Assembly: GCA_034509425.1 (NCBI GenBank)
Contig: JAVTVJ010000294.1
Span: 248,001-312,000 of the forward strand
DNA from: Eopsaltria australis
Taxonomy: Eukaryota; Chordata; Aves; Passeriformes; Petroicidae
Reading direction: 5' to 3'
DNA length: 64,000 bases
How positions within the stretch are numbered: the first letter of the stretch is position 1; the number at the start of each line of letters is the position of its first letter. Made by a program: the position numbers and the translations under genes. The notes under the pieces were generated by a model. That model was given only the letters and a program-made list of their open reading frames with translations, had not been told where the DNA came from and did no database searches. Shown here one piece after another: positions 38,626 to 51,193 of this stretch.

Positions 38626-40224
38626 CAGAAAAGCTGTCTTCAAAATTACAGGTGCTAAGTCTGCATGTTTAGCTCAAGAAGAGCAATTGCAGCTGCAGTT
38701 TGTCAGGGTCAGGAAACACTGTGATATGTGCTGGACTCAGACCTGCTGTGCACATGAGGATGCACGGATACAGCACATGCTGACAATTTCCCTCCAAGAA
38801 AATCAGGTGAGTCTTCGTAAGGTTTTTGGTTTCCTCTTGCCAAGGCTGATCAAATACGGGGTGTTTTAAATGTGACTTCTTTTCTACTCTTCCACTATCA
38901 GAGTTAAACATAACAAAGTTAGGGATCCACAATTGTAGAAGTGATGGATTTATTAGAATATTATTACCCCAAAAGCTGATCACACAAAAGGAACCTTAGG
39001 GGAATGTAATAGTTGACTGTGAAAAAGGTTCAGTAGTGATCCAGGGTTCTGCAAAAACAAGGGATTCCTTGACAGGCTTTCAAATACTACAAAATAAGAC
39101 TGCATTTTAGAAGCCTGGAGCCTGAAAAAACATCTAATTTCAGGAAAATTGGTCATTGAGTTGCAGGGTATTTTCTTTTGATAAAGAACTGAAGATTCAA
39201 CTTATGAAACCAGAGTGCCAAATCCTGGGATATTCAAAATGTGTTGAATGCTGACTGAACAGTATTATCACTTAAACAGAAAGAGCAGATTGACTGCTTT
39301 AGAAAATCTCATCCCCAAATCCAACCAGAGTGTTTAATCTGCCCCTCAAGTCCAATACAAATTCATGTTCCAATGGATATATTATACTGTCCAATATTAA
39401 TTGACCCAGAGTGTAAAATTCAATATTTCTCTGCAGATTTAGCAACTTTCTTCTTGGAAACATTTTCGTCACCTTCAGCTCATTTCTATCTGTTCTCCAC
39501 CCACTTCTAACTATTTTTTGTTGTCTGCAAACAAGAAGCATTTGAAAACCCTCAACAGGATTTCTTGGAAGACATTAAACACTATTGCAAAAACGAGCTG
39601 TGCACTGTGCTGAAAAAAAGCTGAGATAAAAACAAACACTTTCCTTTCAACATGATACAATGAAATGAGGCAAAATGTCTAGAGGGAGTGACAATATAAA
39701 ATTACAAAATGTATCCGTACTTGGAATTTCCATTTCTTTATATCCTCTCTGATTAGTTAGAAGTAGCTCATAGAAATCTTGCCTAGTAACTAAAGAAGGC
39801 AAGGTGAGGTCTGACAAATCTTTCTCTTAGGTTCTTGCTTGATTTTAAATTATTGTTCCTAGAATTGCTCTTTCTTTTTCTTTTAGGTGTTTAGTCCTTC
39901 CCTTTCTCCCACAACAAGACAAAAATCTAAGATCTGAATTGCTTCACAATGCCTACATTACCTGCCTGCTGGGACGTAGTAACTGCACATTTACAAGATT
40001 ACATTTACAACTTGGAAGCAAAAGAAGAAAAAAGCAGCTTGATATGATGAGTTAGCTTAGGAATACTTGAGAGGAGAGAAAAGAAAAACTCTTTAAAATT
40101 GAAATTGCTCACTTTCTGCTGCCTGAAAGCCTCAAGCTTCAACAGTGATGACCACACAAATCCAACATGCTGCAAACCCTCTGCTAAAAACAGGGATTGT
40201 GCAGCAAGACATCCCATCCTGCCA
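38626..40224. other. Unique AT-rich non-coding DNA
   Basis: No open frame with a recognised family and no clear repeat. Confidence 0.55.
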
Positions 40225-40345
40225 TTTATTTCCAGAGACACTGGAACTCAAAAAAGTTCAGAGAGGAGCAGCAATGCTTAGCAAATATATAGAAATTCCT
40301 GTGGTTGAGGAAAGACTTTGGAAACATGAGGACTGTGGAGAATAT
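40225..40345 (+). mobile_element. Possible old CR1/L2-like LINE fragment
   Basis: Within a 108-codon frame, the segment translating as LELKKVQRGAAMLSKYIE followed by VVEERLW loosely fits the CR1/L2 reverse-transcriptase C-terminal pattern 'elekvQRRAtkmikgle...yEerL'. The match covers about 30 residues and fades on both sides. It may be a chance resemblance. No host protein is recognised in this frame. Confidence 0.35.
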
Positions 40346-41427
40346 GGGGAGTTAGAATGGCAACTCATTGTTCATCTCCTCATGAGTGCAAGATACAGGG
40401 CAAGCTACGTGAAGCTTCTCGTTGGCAAGTTCAAAACCAACAGGGAAAGAAAACAAACAGGAAAAAAATAATTTTTCTGTGCCATAGGGTGTAGAACACT
40501 CATAGAACATGAAGCTAAAGGATGTTGTAGCTGTTAATACTTGATATGCATTGAACAATAAAGTAATTAAGTTCATAGCACAGAACACATCAACTATTTT
40601 TATTGGCATAACATTTCAGAGTGCACTGGGGGAAGAGTCATATATGCTTGTGCTGTTCTTAATCTGCTCTAGAGATTTGCTTGTGACCAAAGCTAGAGAC
40701 TTTGCTAGAGGGAAATTCTTAATCTGACCCACTGTATCTACTCTTACATTCAAGGAAGGTGGCCATAACTAAGGGAGCACTGGCATTCATCTTGCCTGTG
40801 AAAAAATGCCATCAGTGGCGTAAACACTGCACTGAGAAACTGAAAAACACTGAGATTAAACCCCGCTCCTCCACCCCAGTGAACTCAACCTAGAGTGAAT
40901 CTGGTGAGTTTTTTCTCATCACCGGCAAAGGAAGCGCAGAGATTTCTTGCTGTCATGCTTTCGAGCTGGCGTGGAATCTCTCTGCTCCCTTTCAAATGAC
41001 ATTTTTGAAACATTTTTTGAATCCCCTGTTTCCAGCTACTTGGCAACAGGGAACACCAGGGCTGGAGTAAGAAGCTTCGAATGGATTGGGAAGCATGGCT
41101 CTTACTGAGATTACTGGAGAAAGCTTTTTCTCTTTGTTTAGGATTTTGTTTGTTTGTTTGTTTGTTTTTCAGGTTGTTGAAAGAAAACAGTGTCTGTAAT
41201 AATACTGGCCCTAATTTACTTTTCAAGCTGTTAGAGACCTGGCTCAAGCAGAGCAGGTTTTGTCAGTGCTGAGGGATTTTCATTTGAGAGACAAAATTAA
41301 CTCTGTTTTTTCTTCACTTTCCTGAACAATAGTGGAAAATGTGGAGCAAAAACAAACAAAAACAAAGCCAAAATATCTCAAAGGCATGATGATGTAGAAG
41401 ACACTTAGATTTTCAGTTTAACCTGAT
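40346..41427. other. Unique non-coding DNA
   Basis: No gene seen. A (TTTG)n stretch of about five units lies at 41147-41168. The segment at 40880-41060 keeps several CpGs but has no recognised motif cluster. Confidence 0.55.
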
Positions 41428-41468
41428 CCCTAGGATTGCTAATTCCTAGCAATTAGCAATCCCTAGGG
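41428..41468. repeat. Near-perfect 17/18-bp inverted repeat with 6-nt loop
   Basis: The left arm CCCTAGGATTGCTAATT (41428-41444) is the reverse complement of the right arm AATTAGCAATCCCTAGGG (41451-41468) except for a single extra base in the right arm. The loop is CCTAGC. The structure would form a strong cruciform or RNA hairpin. No transposon family is recognised at its borders. Confidence 0.92.
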
Positions 41469-44400
41469 TGAGACACAAATTGAGGTACCTGAAATGAAGG
41501 GGGATTTACTTTGCATAGTTTTTTTTTTCTGAACTTCATTATCTGATGTTCACAAAGAATTCATCTGGAGCAGAAGATATAAAGTCATCACTCATAATAA
41601 GCCATTGATTAGTGAAAATTAAACAAATGCATAAACCCATGCATTTCCAGTTCTGCTACTTCTAAGACCCAGATACCAATACTCAGAGCCTTGTAGGCAC
41701 CTATATCTTTTGGCAGCCTAATAATGACACACTCAGGAAACATAAAGTGTACACAGATTTATCCACAGAGAACTTTGTTTTCTCTCTCCCTCTTTCTCAA
41801 TGGAAAGGCAAGGAAAAGGAGCATCTGCAGCACAGACCAAATTTGTGACTGGTTTTGTAGAGTGCAAGTCACTACTGAATTAAACATTCCCTTTCTAGTT
41901 TAAGCCATGTGAAAATCAGTAACTTCTTTAATACAGTCCTGAGCCAGGAGTGACTTCCTGAGGAGAAGACTACCTTGTCTGGTGCTGCACTCAGCAGAGC
42001 AGAGGGTGTAGTATCCTCTTTCCTCATCCCAGATATTCACTGGCAGCAGCTCTTTGCCAGTGGAAGACATTCCACTCATTGCTCAAAATCAGATTCCCTA
42101 CACCTAAATATGGTATGCTGGACACGGTGTGAGCTAAGTGAAATCCAGAATTTCCTGCACTGGGGCATGAGCAGATTCCAGTTCATTCAAAACTGTGCTG
42201 AATTCAAAAAGCAGTTTTGTGGTCTTCATAGTTCAGGGAGGTTGTAATGCATACAGAATGCTTGGGAAGCAAAGTGATTGCTTGAAAAAGTAATTAATTA
42301 TCAATTCAAAGTTAAATATATATATATAACAATACAAATCCCAGTGCAGTCCAAACCATCCAACAAAAGCAATGTGCACACTGAAAGAAGGAGTCAGCCA
42401 CGTGGGAAGCAGGGGGATAAACACTGCATTTGTCTGCACTGAACCAGAAGGACAAAAAGATCCAGGAATCAACATCCTTACTCTCCCCACTGTTACACAC
42501 CAGCTAGAGGAAAATAAATCATATGACGATTAATAAAAAATATTGGCTTTCTAAAGAAAAGACTGATTTTCCCCCATATAATTGATTTGGCTTTCACTTT
42601 TCTTTCTACTTCCTCTTTTTGAATGAAGTGCCAGAGGCAGTAAACGAGGTGCTTTAATACCAAAATTACTCTGAAAAGCAAGTTTAATCACATACCTCAA
42701 GGTTTTTAGAAAGAAAAAAATAGAGTATTTTGTCACTTGCAAGGAAGAAAAGTCTTGAGCTGGAATAGCTGAAATTTTTTTGTTAAAAACATCTTTTTTC
42801 ATTTTTGCAATTTTATTTTACTTTGGAGGTCAGCTCTTCTTCCTCTGGTATGACTTCCCACAGAACAGTCCATGGGTAGGGCAGCACTGCAGTTTAGGCC
42901 CCATTCACAGGGTGATGTGAGGAGTGGGGTGATGAGATGACCCCCAGGTGGTGCCACATTTTGCCTTGCTCTGCCCAGAGCTTATTGTTCCCACACAGAG
43001 CGAGTGGGAATCCTCCTGGGCACAGAGCACAACCCACTGCTGACACAGTGCAAAAGCACAGCCCTGGCTCCTGATCCCCAGCTCAACACCTTCTCCAGTC
43101 CCACACTTCTGAGCCCCTGAGCAGCTGTGTCCAAGATAAAGACAAGGCAGAGGAAACTCAGATGCCCTTCCAGCTTTCAAAAAGTACTCGAGGACCCAGC
43201 TGATGATAAAAATGAAAATAAAAGCAAACCAGCAGATAAAAGCGTAACTCAGAGTTTTGATAGCAGCCAGGAAAGAGCAGGGTAGAGTGCTGATTGCAAA
43301 GTGATAGACAGAGGTTTCCATTTCACACATTTCCATTCTAATCCTGCAATTCCAGTCCCACAATGTCAGGACTGATCCCTCATGCAAGGAGCAATGAAAA
43401 AGGGACAAAAGAGGAGCAATAACTACAAAGCCCAGGGTACAAAAAATGGAAAAGGGGAGGGGGTGTCTAAGTGACCAGCAATTTGCAGCACAATTTCCAT
43501 TCTGCTAACTGATGGAGAGGCAAAAAGGCAAGATAAATCAGTGTTTTTTCGTATAGTTTGAGGAAAAGCTCCATCTGAAGGTATAATTGACACAGTTTAA
43601 ATTCCAGTAGTACAAATGCCAAGAAAGTCACAGGGCTGTCAGACAATCAGATGATCCTCTTATGACTCACCCTAATCCTCTGAGATAGCTGCCTGTGCCT
43701 TGTGAAGAGCTGGGGTCCTTCAGTGGAGAGGATGATGACATAATGAAAACCTTTGTAGCTCTGCTTTTAGGAGCCTTCATAAGAATGCACAGAATGAGAC
43801 AATTTAAATTTTAGACTATCCACAGAGGCAATATTGAGAATTTGCAAGAGCTGAAATCCTGCAAAAAACGGCATTGAGAGGCTCACCATGAACAGAAGCA
43901 AAAGCCTATTGAAGGAATAGGTGTCATGGAGAGCTGTTACTGACTGAAAAACAAAATCAAGGACAAGGCATGAGGGAAGGCCTGGATCTCTGATTTTCCA
44001 TAGAAGAAAGAGACAATACAGTGAGAGGTAGAAAGGGGTGTGGTGCAAAGAACTGAGCCAGCAGAAGTACTAGGAAAAGTTGCACCCTAATGTTAAGATC
44101 TTTCCCAATGCTTCCTTATATTTGTAAAAATAGTGAAAAATATACAATGTACAAGACATAGAGAGGCTAAAAACCAAAGATAGCAATGCAGATATAAAAA
44201 ATGATGAAACATGAAAGAGAAAGAACTGGTAACAGGACAGTGGGCACAGCCACAGTTCAAGTTCTGATTTCTCATCTCCATCCAGCAGAAGATACAGCAC
44301 ACATGTGTATTTTACTTTGAAAAAACACCACAGACTCTTTGTTGTTATAGTCTTTAAAAATGCATCTTTAAACTGATGATAATCTTATGCCAGGCTTATT

Positions 44401-47400
44401 ATCATTTCAAGACATCAACTGAACTGGAATGGAAAGCCTTCATTTTCTTAGCAAAACTTTGCACCTCATAAAGGTTTTAGCTGTTGCTATGGCAAAGGCT
44501 TTACCCAAAGGAATTTCTTGTAGAACACCACAAGAAGGGAGAATTTTTCAGTTCTTTTCACATGCACATTTTTATACCCCAGACATTTTAATTTAATCAT
44601 ATTTTCCTTTCATCCTCCAGACAGTTTCTTTTATTCCTGAGTAAGATGCATGTCTACATCAGCGGCATGGAAGGGTCCATTCTTATCATCTTCCCCACTG
44701 TGAATCAAAATCTACTTTTAATTATAGAATATCAGCTATTTCTCTTTGATGACATTCAAGTGCCTATTCCAAATTGAAAGAGCAATAGAATAACTGCCAT
44801 GGTATTTTCATACGTAGAGTGATGACCTTTTTAATATGATTTCATGGAAACAATGGAGTTACATTCATCAGGTTATATAGAAACCTGCTGCTTCTTATTT
44901 TTTTTCAGACATTCCATTTTCAATTCACAATGACATTTGATAGGAGACATAAAAATGCCAGTAGATCAGTGTTTTTTCAGCCACCTCACCCGACAAGAAT
45001 TCCCCCTCCCCTCCACCCCATTTCTTTTTACAGCGTTATGTTGTTCACTCATTTGGGACTACTTCAATTTGCTTATTAAATATGTAAGATCTTCATTATG
45101 CAGCCAGGAGCTGAATCATGTAAGATTAACACAAAGCCCTTGTGAGAGGATTTCTTTTAAACTTTATTAATATTAATAGTACGGGCAGCTCACATAATTT
45201 TGTACTTTCCAAACCCAAATGTCAATACAGTGGATAAATTGTACTTTTCTTCCTTGCCTTCTTAGTCTTCTTTGAAGAAAGGATGACATTCAACTTAAAT
45301 AAATATAAAACTTTACACATTTCCAGCTATGTTTCATTTTTACATCCCGAAGAGCCGTGGACTCTTTTGCCTGACCATTGACAAAAGGGGAGCCTGAGGA
45401 ACCAGGTAAGATTTTAAGGATTTTATTCTTTTTGGTGACTTGTGCAGCATCATAAAGCACACAGTTCCAAATCAAGTAAAAGATTTCACTATTGGCCTAA
45501 CGAGAAGTGCAATAATAACTAAAGAGTGGGAAACTGCACAGAACTGACGGAAAATTCAGATGCTCAGGTTGTATCCAAAGCAGGCATCAGCTGAGGAGGA
45601 GGATCTCACACCTAACCAGTAGGCAATAGGAGACAAGACAAAATAAACTTTTATCCCCCTTCCTGTCAGAAAGAAGCCTGGAACACGCTCCCTGAAGTGT
45701 TTGCTTGCAGGATCTTTGCACACTTCAGTCCTTTCTTTCCGCACTTAAGTGGAGAAGGAAGTATCACATATTTGCCCTGGATGCAAAGACTCAACAGATG
45801 AGGGTTCACCCAAGAAGTGGTTTCTGTTCTCTGCTCTATCTGACAGGACTCGATTTTACATCTCAGAGAAATTCAACAGTGGAACATTTTGACAATTGCC
45901 ATGCTGCTACATCATCACTTCTCCATCTTCACTTCTGACTTTTGATGCTGTGTTTTTCCTCTGCTTGCCCCGACTGCAGCAGGACTGCTCTGTCTGCTGC
46001 TGGAAAGCAGTGCCAGCACTTCAGCAGCCTTGGGAGACTGTCCTGAGGACACATTATTGGATTATTTGTTTTTCAATGTACAAACAACCCTGTTGCCACT
46101 CTTGAAAAGGATCCTTCTATTCCCTTCTCCAGGATTGTTACTTCTTTTACTATAAGATAACTTGTTATAGCATCTTCTAAAAGAGGGCTCCTTTCTCACA
46201 AAATGAGAGAAAATTGTTAATTGTCAGGCAAAATTTGTCACTCCTCTCACCTCCTGTTTCACTATCAAGCAATATAAATATTTTTTTCTACACAGAGGCA
46301 GTTTCAACAGGAAACAATCAACCTACAGTTTACTACTTGTGTCACTCGAGGGAGAGAATATGGAAAAGCAACATGTAGAGACAGAAAAAATCTGAGTCTT
46401 CTGCTTATTTCAAGTTTTCTTTAAAAGAGAGAAAGTCAGCTACATTTTAAAAGAAATCCATAATATTATTCTAATTTCTGGAGAGTTCATTCCATGTTTA
46501 CAAGCTGTTCTGTGCAACTTCCAGCAAAAATTCATAAACATTCAAATATATATTTTAGAACCACAGCCCAGCAAGACAGGATGAAAATTTACTATGAGCT
46601 TGTTGGATGGATGTTGTAAAAGAATAAAAATACTTTGCAGTATTATGGAGCTAATCTTAAACCCATCAGATTGATCAGGCTGAGAAAGTTCTCTTTATTC
46701 ATACAGATACCAGGTGACAGCCTGTGCACAGTTTCTACATTGAGAAATGAGCACAGTGGTTGTCTATTCAGACATGTCCCTTAACAGATAATTCTTCCAA
46801 GTTTAATATTTTTAAATATTGGAGGTTTTCTCCTTCCTTCTTTCTTTAGTTTTCTACATATTTTCTGCAAAACATTAAAATTAAAAAAAAAAAAAACCAA
46901 ACAAACAAAAAAAAAACCCAAAGCAAAAAAACAAAAAACAAAAAAAAAACCAAAAAAAAACTTACCAGAAAATTAAGTCAAGAAAAAGAAATAACATGCC
47001 TGGAAGAAAAACAGACCAGAGTTGCAAGGAAGGAGCTTGTCTACATTATACTTTCAGTCTCATTCTTCAGGCTGAAGGTACTTAAATTTTTGAGGCACTA
47101 ATCTAAAGCAAAACAGATTTAAAATTTTATTTCTCTTAATCATACACAGTGAAATGGAGTTTGAAAGTTGTAAGCCACTGGGGCACCACCTGATTCAGGG
47201 CGGTTGTGGCTTTAGCTTGGCATCAGTAAACAATGAGCAGCTCTCTCTTCTGTGGTGCCTATAAAAACTTTACATTTGCATACACAAGTAAATTAAACTG
47301 TGTTCTGGGAAGGACTCAAAGAAAATGAAATCAATCACATTTATAAGCATCTTGTAACCTTTACCCGTTTCTCTGGAAGAGAAATAAAATGAAGACAATT

Positions 47401-47639
47401 GTACCTTGGTTTCCACAGTGTTGTCTGGGTGTTTGATAGGAATCTGACTGGGAAATGATACCGACAGCAAGATAACAAGAAAACCCATTTATCACTGTGA
47501 CAGGTGCTCGGTTTCATATGAGTTTAAATTACCAGTGATGGAGTAGGGTTGTCTTTCTCCCATCTCAACCTCATAACCACTGTTTAGACTCAAGTAAAGT
47601 TTCCATTTTGTAGTAATCAAGTTACATGGAGTCAAATTG
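41469..47639. other. Unique AT-rich non-coding DNA
   Basis: No gene recognised. The longest frame (42905-43408 minus, 167 codons) has one hydrophobic segment but no family resemblance and lies over a GC-richer patch (42900-43130). A (TA)n of about six units is at 42316-42328. The block 44560-44910 is AT-rich with TAAT-type sites and may be regulatory. Confidence 0.55.
46874..46962 (+). repeat. A-rich low-complexity tract with AAAC/AACC units
   Basis: A runs separated by C, CC or CCC, with one G near 46924, extend for almost 90 bases. The composition resembles the tract at 10114-10174. Confidence 0.8.
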
Positions 47640-47850
47640 TTATTCATGAATTCAAGGAGGTTAAGACTTGAGATTCATTAATGTGATGTTGTCAGCCACG
47701 GCGAGCAGGTCCATGGCCTAGAACAGTGTGGTAATTGGTAAATCTGAATGCTGGGTGGTTAATGGCTGTTTATTAGCCTCTAATACATTCTGTGTTATTT
47801 AGTCTTACAAGATTTGACACCAGATATTTCTAGTGAGTCACAACACCCTG
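47640..47850. promoter_or_regulatory. Candidate conserved non-coding block
   Basis: The block has retained CpGs in CACGGCGAG at 47697-47705, several homeodomain-type cores (CATTAATG, GGTAATTGG, GTTAATGG, ATTAGCC) and no open frame or simple repeat. Motif density and varied composition resemble conserved developmental enhancers. This is inference, since no alignment was possible. Confidence 0.35.
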
Positions 47851-48788
47851 ACAGTTCACCTTTCTAGTACATCAGCGGACGTGTACCAGAGCTTAACTAT
47901 GCTACTGAGGAAAAGAAATACAAATCACCACTTCTACTTTCTGCTGTGCAGGGTTATCTTCCCTCTTTGGATACCAAGGGACTTAAGGAGATGTTCTGAA
48001 ACCCAGAGCACCATTTATAGACCAAGTCAGTACCAGCTGTGTCATTTCCATGCCTCAATTTCTTTATTTCTTTTCTTTTTCCTTTAAGAATACTCTACTC
48101 CCTTGACTGTTTTTCTAAGAAATCAAAACCAAAAGAAACAAAAACATGCTTATGATTTCTTTGGAACTTGCTCAATCAAGATCAATCTTTTCTGTTTACT
48201 TCAGAAGCATAAAATTTTACAACAGTCTGTAGTAGAAATATCCCTTTTGGCATCTCATTTTGGTGATAGGATGGATAGTTAAATATGAAAGTTTGCAAGA
48301 GACAGCCACATTCACAGCATGACTCTCGGCTAGGGAGAGAGGCATGTCTAAGGCTGGGCAGGATTCAGCTGAGTCACCAGGCTCTTCACAGGCTATCAAA
48401 GTCCTGTCAACATTTGGCACCTTGTATGATTCCTGCCCTTTGTGTGGTGTGCTGATCTGTGCTTACACAGGCACCTTTCTCATCATTTGATAAAGGATAC
48501 GAAATCATAGCTCTGAAAATATGGGGGTTTTAATATTATTCCAACATAATTAACTTACATGTACTTTATTCTTTTTTCACCTTGCCTTTTATCTGATACC
48601 CATCCTTCAAGTTCCCTCTCTTGAGAAACTTAGAGAGAGGAGGAATAGACTTGAGTTTATTAGGTTAAAAAAGAAAAAAACCCTTTCATCCTTGTGCATA
48701 ATATCTCTAATTCTTTTCTTTTTCTTTGAACTTGTTTCAGTTTCAAATCATTCTCTTACACAGGTGAGTGGAAAAATATATAAGAAAA
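47851..48788. other. Unique AT-rich non-coding DNA
   Basis: No gene or dated repeat. Pyrimidine-rich acceptor-like sequence ending CAG (about 48738) and a donor-like CAG/GTGAGT (about 48762) lie only some 23 bases apart, probably by chance. Confidence 0.5.
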
Positions 48789-48925
48789 TGTGGTGTGTTG
48801 ACTGTGGCTGGACACAGGATGCCCACCAAAGCCATGCTACCACTGCCCTCCTCAGCTGTACAGGGGAGAGAAAATAAAACTAAAACTAAAACTTTGTGGC
48901 TTGAGATAGGGACAGACCTTGGCTA
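48789..48925 (-). mobile_element. Truncated ERVL-type LTR end
   Basis: The plus strand begins TGTGGTGTGTTGACTGTGGC, continues with GATGCCCACCAAAGCCATGC, then CCTCCTCAGCTGTACAGGGG and GGCTTGAGATAGGGACAG. In order and spacing this matches my memory of the terminal part of a common avian ERVL LTR, whose coding orientation would be the minus strand and whose 3' end lies at the 48789 side. Homology stops near 48925, so most of the LTR is lost. No internal retroviral sequence is attached. Family name unconfirmed. Confidence 0.7.
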
Positions 48926-51193
48926 TCAGCAGGTCCACCTTGGAGACATCTGGCATTCAACAGATTAAAGCGTTTTCTCACAGAAATGGTAGCCCCCACT
49001 ACCAAAATCTTGCCACACACTCCCAATACAGCAATAAAATTAAGAACTGTACAGGCTTTGCATATCATTGCTAATACTTTGCTATTTCTGTTGTAAACAC
49101 TTTGACTGAGACACAGTAGAATGATATACTCTTTTTTCCATAGGTGTGTCACACCATGACTGACCAAAACACCAAATGCATTTTCCTTCTCTCCTAGTGC
49201 TTAATACTGCCCAAAATTTGTCATTAATTCTGGCATGCTTGACCTTCTCCTTCCATTACTTCAGGACCTCAAGATCACTCAGAAAATTCTGTGTAGTACC
49301 TGGATCCTTACTCTTTATTGGTATCCTTTCTACCTTTGAAATATTAACATGTCTCAAAAGCATTGTGTATCATGCTGGTCACAATGAAAGGTAAGATGGG
49401 CATATGAAGCAAGATGAGGATCTCAGTTAAAAGGCTCCCTTCAGCCCAATATTTTCTTTAGCTTTATTTTAGTTTCTCATGCATCTTTTCAGCCTTCTAG
49501 TAGTTCTCTTCCTTTTATTCTTAGTCAATCATTTTTTCTTATAGCAAAATATGAAAAGCTTCACAGAAATCTAACTGGGTTAGACCTACGGAAACTGGAC
49601 TGGTGAGGAGTTTTTTATGGTATAATGCTGTTGAGGTTCTTTTCACCAAAATTCACAGGAATATTTAAAATGAAACGGACACCAATTGGAAACTCCCTAG
49701 ATTTTTTGCTTTATACCACACTTTGGATTCCTTCTAGTTTCTCAAAAAGAATATCAATATACTTTGGAGTCAAAGTTTTGGCAGCATTCACAGTACTATA
49801 AGGCTTTGAGAAGAAAGAAGAAAATCCAGGCAGTTCCAATTCAAGTTGTGTTTCATTTGGAGTCAGGGCTGTTCAGATGCAAACCAATATCAAATGTCTA
49901 TGGGTGTGTATCCTCAGTCAGCCTTTACTAAAGGTCTTTTAAGGAAACTCTGCAATGTCTATCATAAAGCTCAAATGTCCAAATGTGTGAAAATTATTTC
50001 CCATGTAAATTATAAACCCAACTGCTCTTTATGAAGAGTATGTAACAAAGGTTTTATGCATATAAATTAGCTATTCAAAAACATGATTGCATCTTGGAAA
50101 TATGAACTGAGATTGAGCCTCTGAAAAGACACTGAGATCTTCTTGGCGGGGGTGGTTTTGCTTTTAAATGGCATTCCATCAAAAGAACAACAACAATAAA
50201 ATAAACAAGCCAGGCTTGATAGGTTTCATATTGTGATGCAGTGACATGCATATTAATCACCATAATGAAACTTATTCCAAGTAATTCACGTGCTGCATAA
50301 ACAGCTTAGTAAAGAGATGCATTTTAACTGCTGGCAAGAACATGTTGTTCAAATCTGTGACAACTGGAGAAAAAAGTGTGTCTTTGTACCATTTTTGATA
50401 TGACTAGTTTTGTTCTTTCCAAATAATTTTAATAATATCTAAGGACAGATCCTTAGTAAAGAGTATGAAAATCCTTCTTTTTTTCTCAGCAAGAAATGGA
50501 CTTGGAGAAGAATGGTACAACATGAACAAAGCTTGCACACCTGATGGGTTGAGCCTCTCTCACATGGTGGGTTATCAGGTCTCCAAAATCATTGCAGCAG
50601 TCTCTATTAATTTGTGTACACTGGTGGTGCAGATGATGAAAGTGACACAGTTGCTTTCATTATTAACTTCATTATATGATCTGTAACATTATTAGCAGCA
50701 AGACAGCAAGTACAGAAGGCAAGCTGATAATGTAATCAAGCACAAGACACTGAAAAATTGTGAATAATATGCTATTTGCATTAAAAAAAAAAAAACATCT
50801 TATTAAAATCACAGCCAGGGCAAAAAGCTTAAAGGTAAACACAAAAGATTTTTCAGTAGAAACTACAAAAAACTGTAAAAACCAGGAATAGGAAAGGTGT
50901 TTTTCAGAAGTATTTTTGTTGATATGAGATACTAGTTAATGAGAACTGTTAGTCTTTTTGTTGTTGTTCATATTGAAATTGTTTCAAGTAGCCCCAGTCA
51001 AGAGTCAGAATCCTGCTAAAGTAAACTCTTTAACCAAGTATAAAACCCTGTGTTTGCCCCAAATGGATGGTGAGCTAAATTAAATGGGAAAAATGCTTAA
51101 ATTGTTTGCTGCATGGCAATTGATTTTAATCTGTGCTTAAAGTTAGTGTGAACGAAATGGTCTTTCTCTTGCTGGACTTTTTGCCTTTACCCA
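48926..51193. other. Unique AT-rich non-coding DNA between two LTR remnants
   Basis: No retroviral gene remains are recognised between the two LTR pieces, which appear to belong to different families. A short A run is near 50782-50795. Otherwise single-copy AT-rich DNA. Confidence 0.55.

Noticed and set aside
42941..42954. Second CTCF-like word CCCCCAGGTGGTGC
   Set aside because: Two mismatches to the core, including a key GGC position; not better than chance.
42905..43408. 167-codon minus-strand frame with a hydrophobic stretch
   Set aside because: One chance hydrophobic segment and no receptor or transporter motif. It lies over a locally GC-richer patch.
48739..48761. Microexon between an acceptor-like CAG and a donor-like GTGAGT
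   Set aside because: Only about 23 bases long with no flanking exon support; splice-like words are frequent at random.
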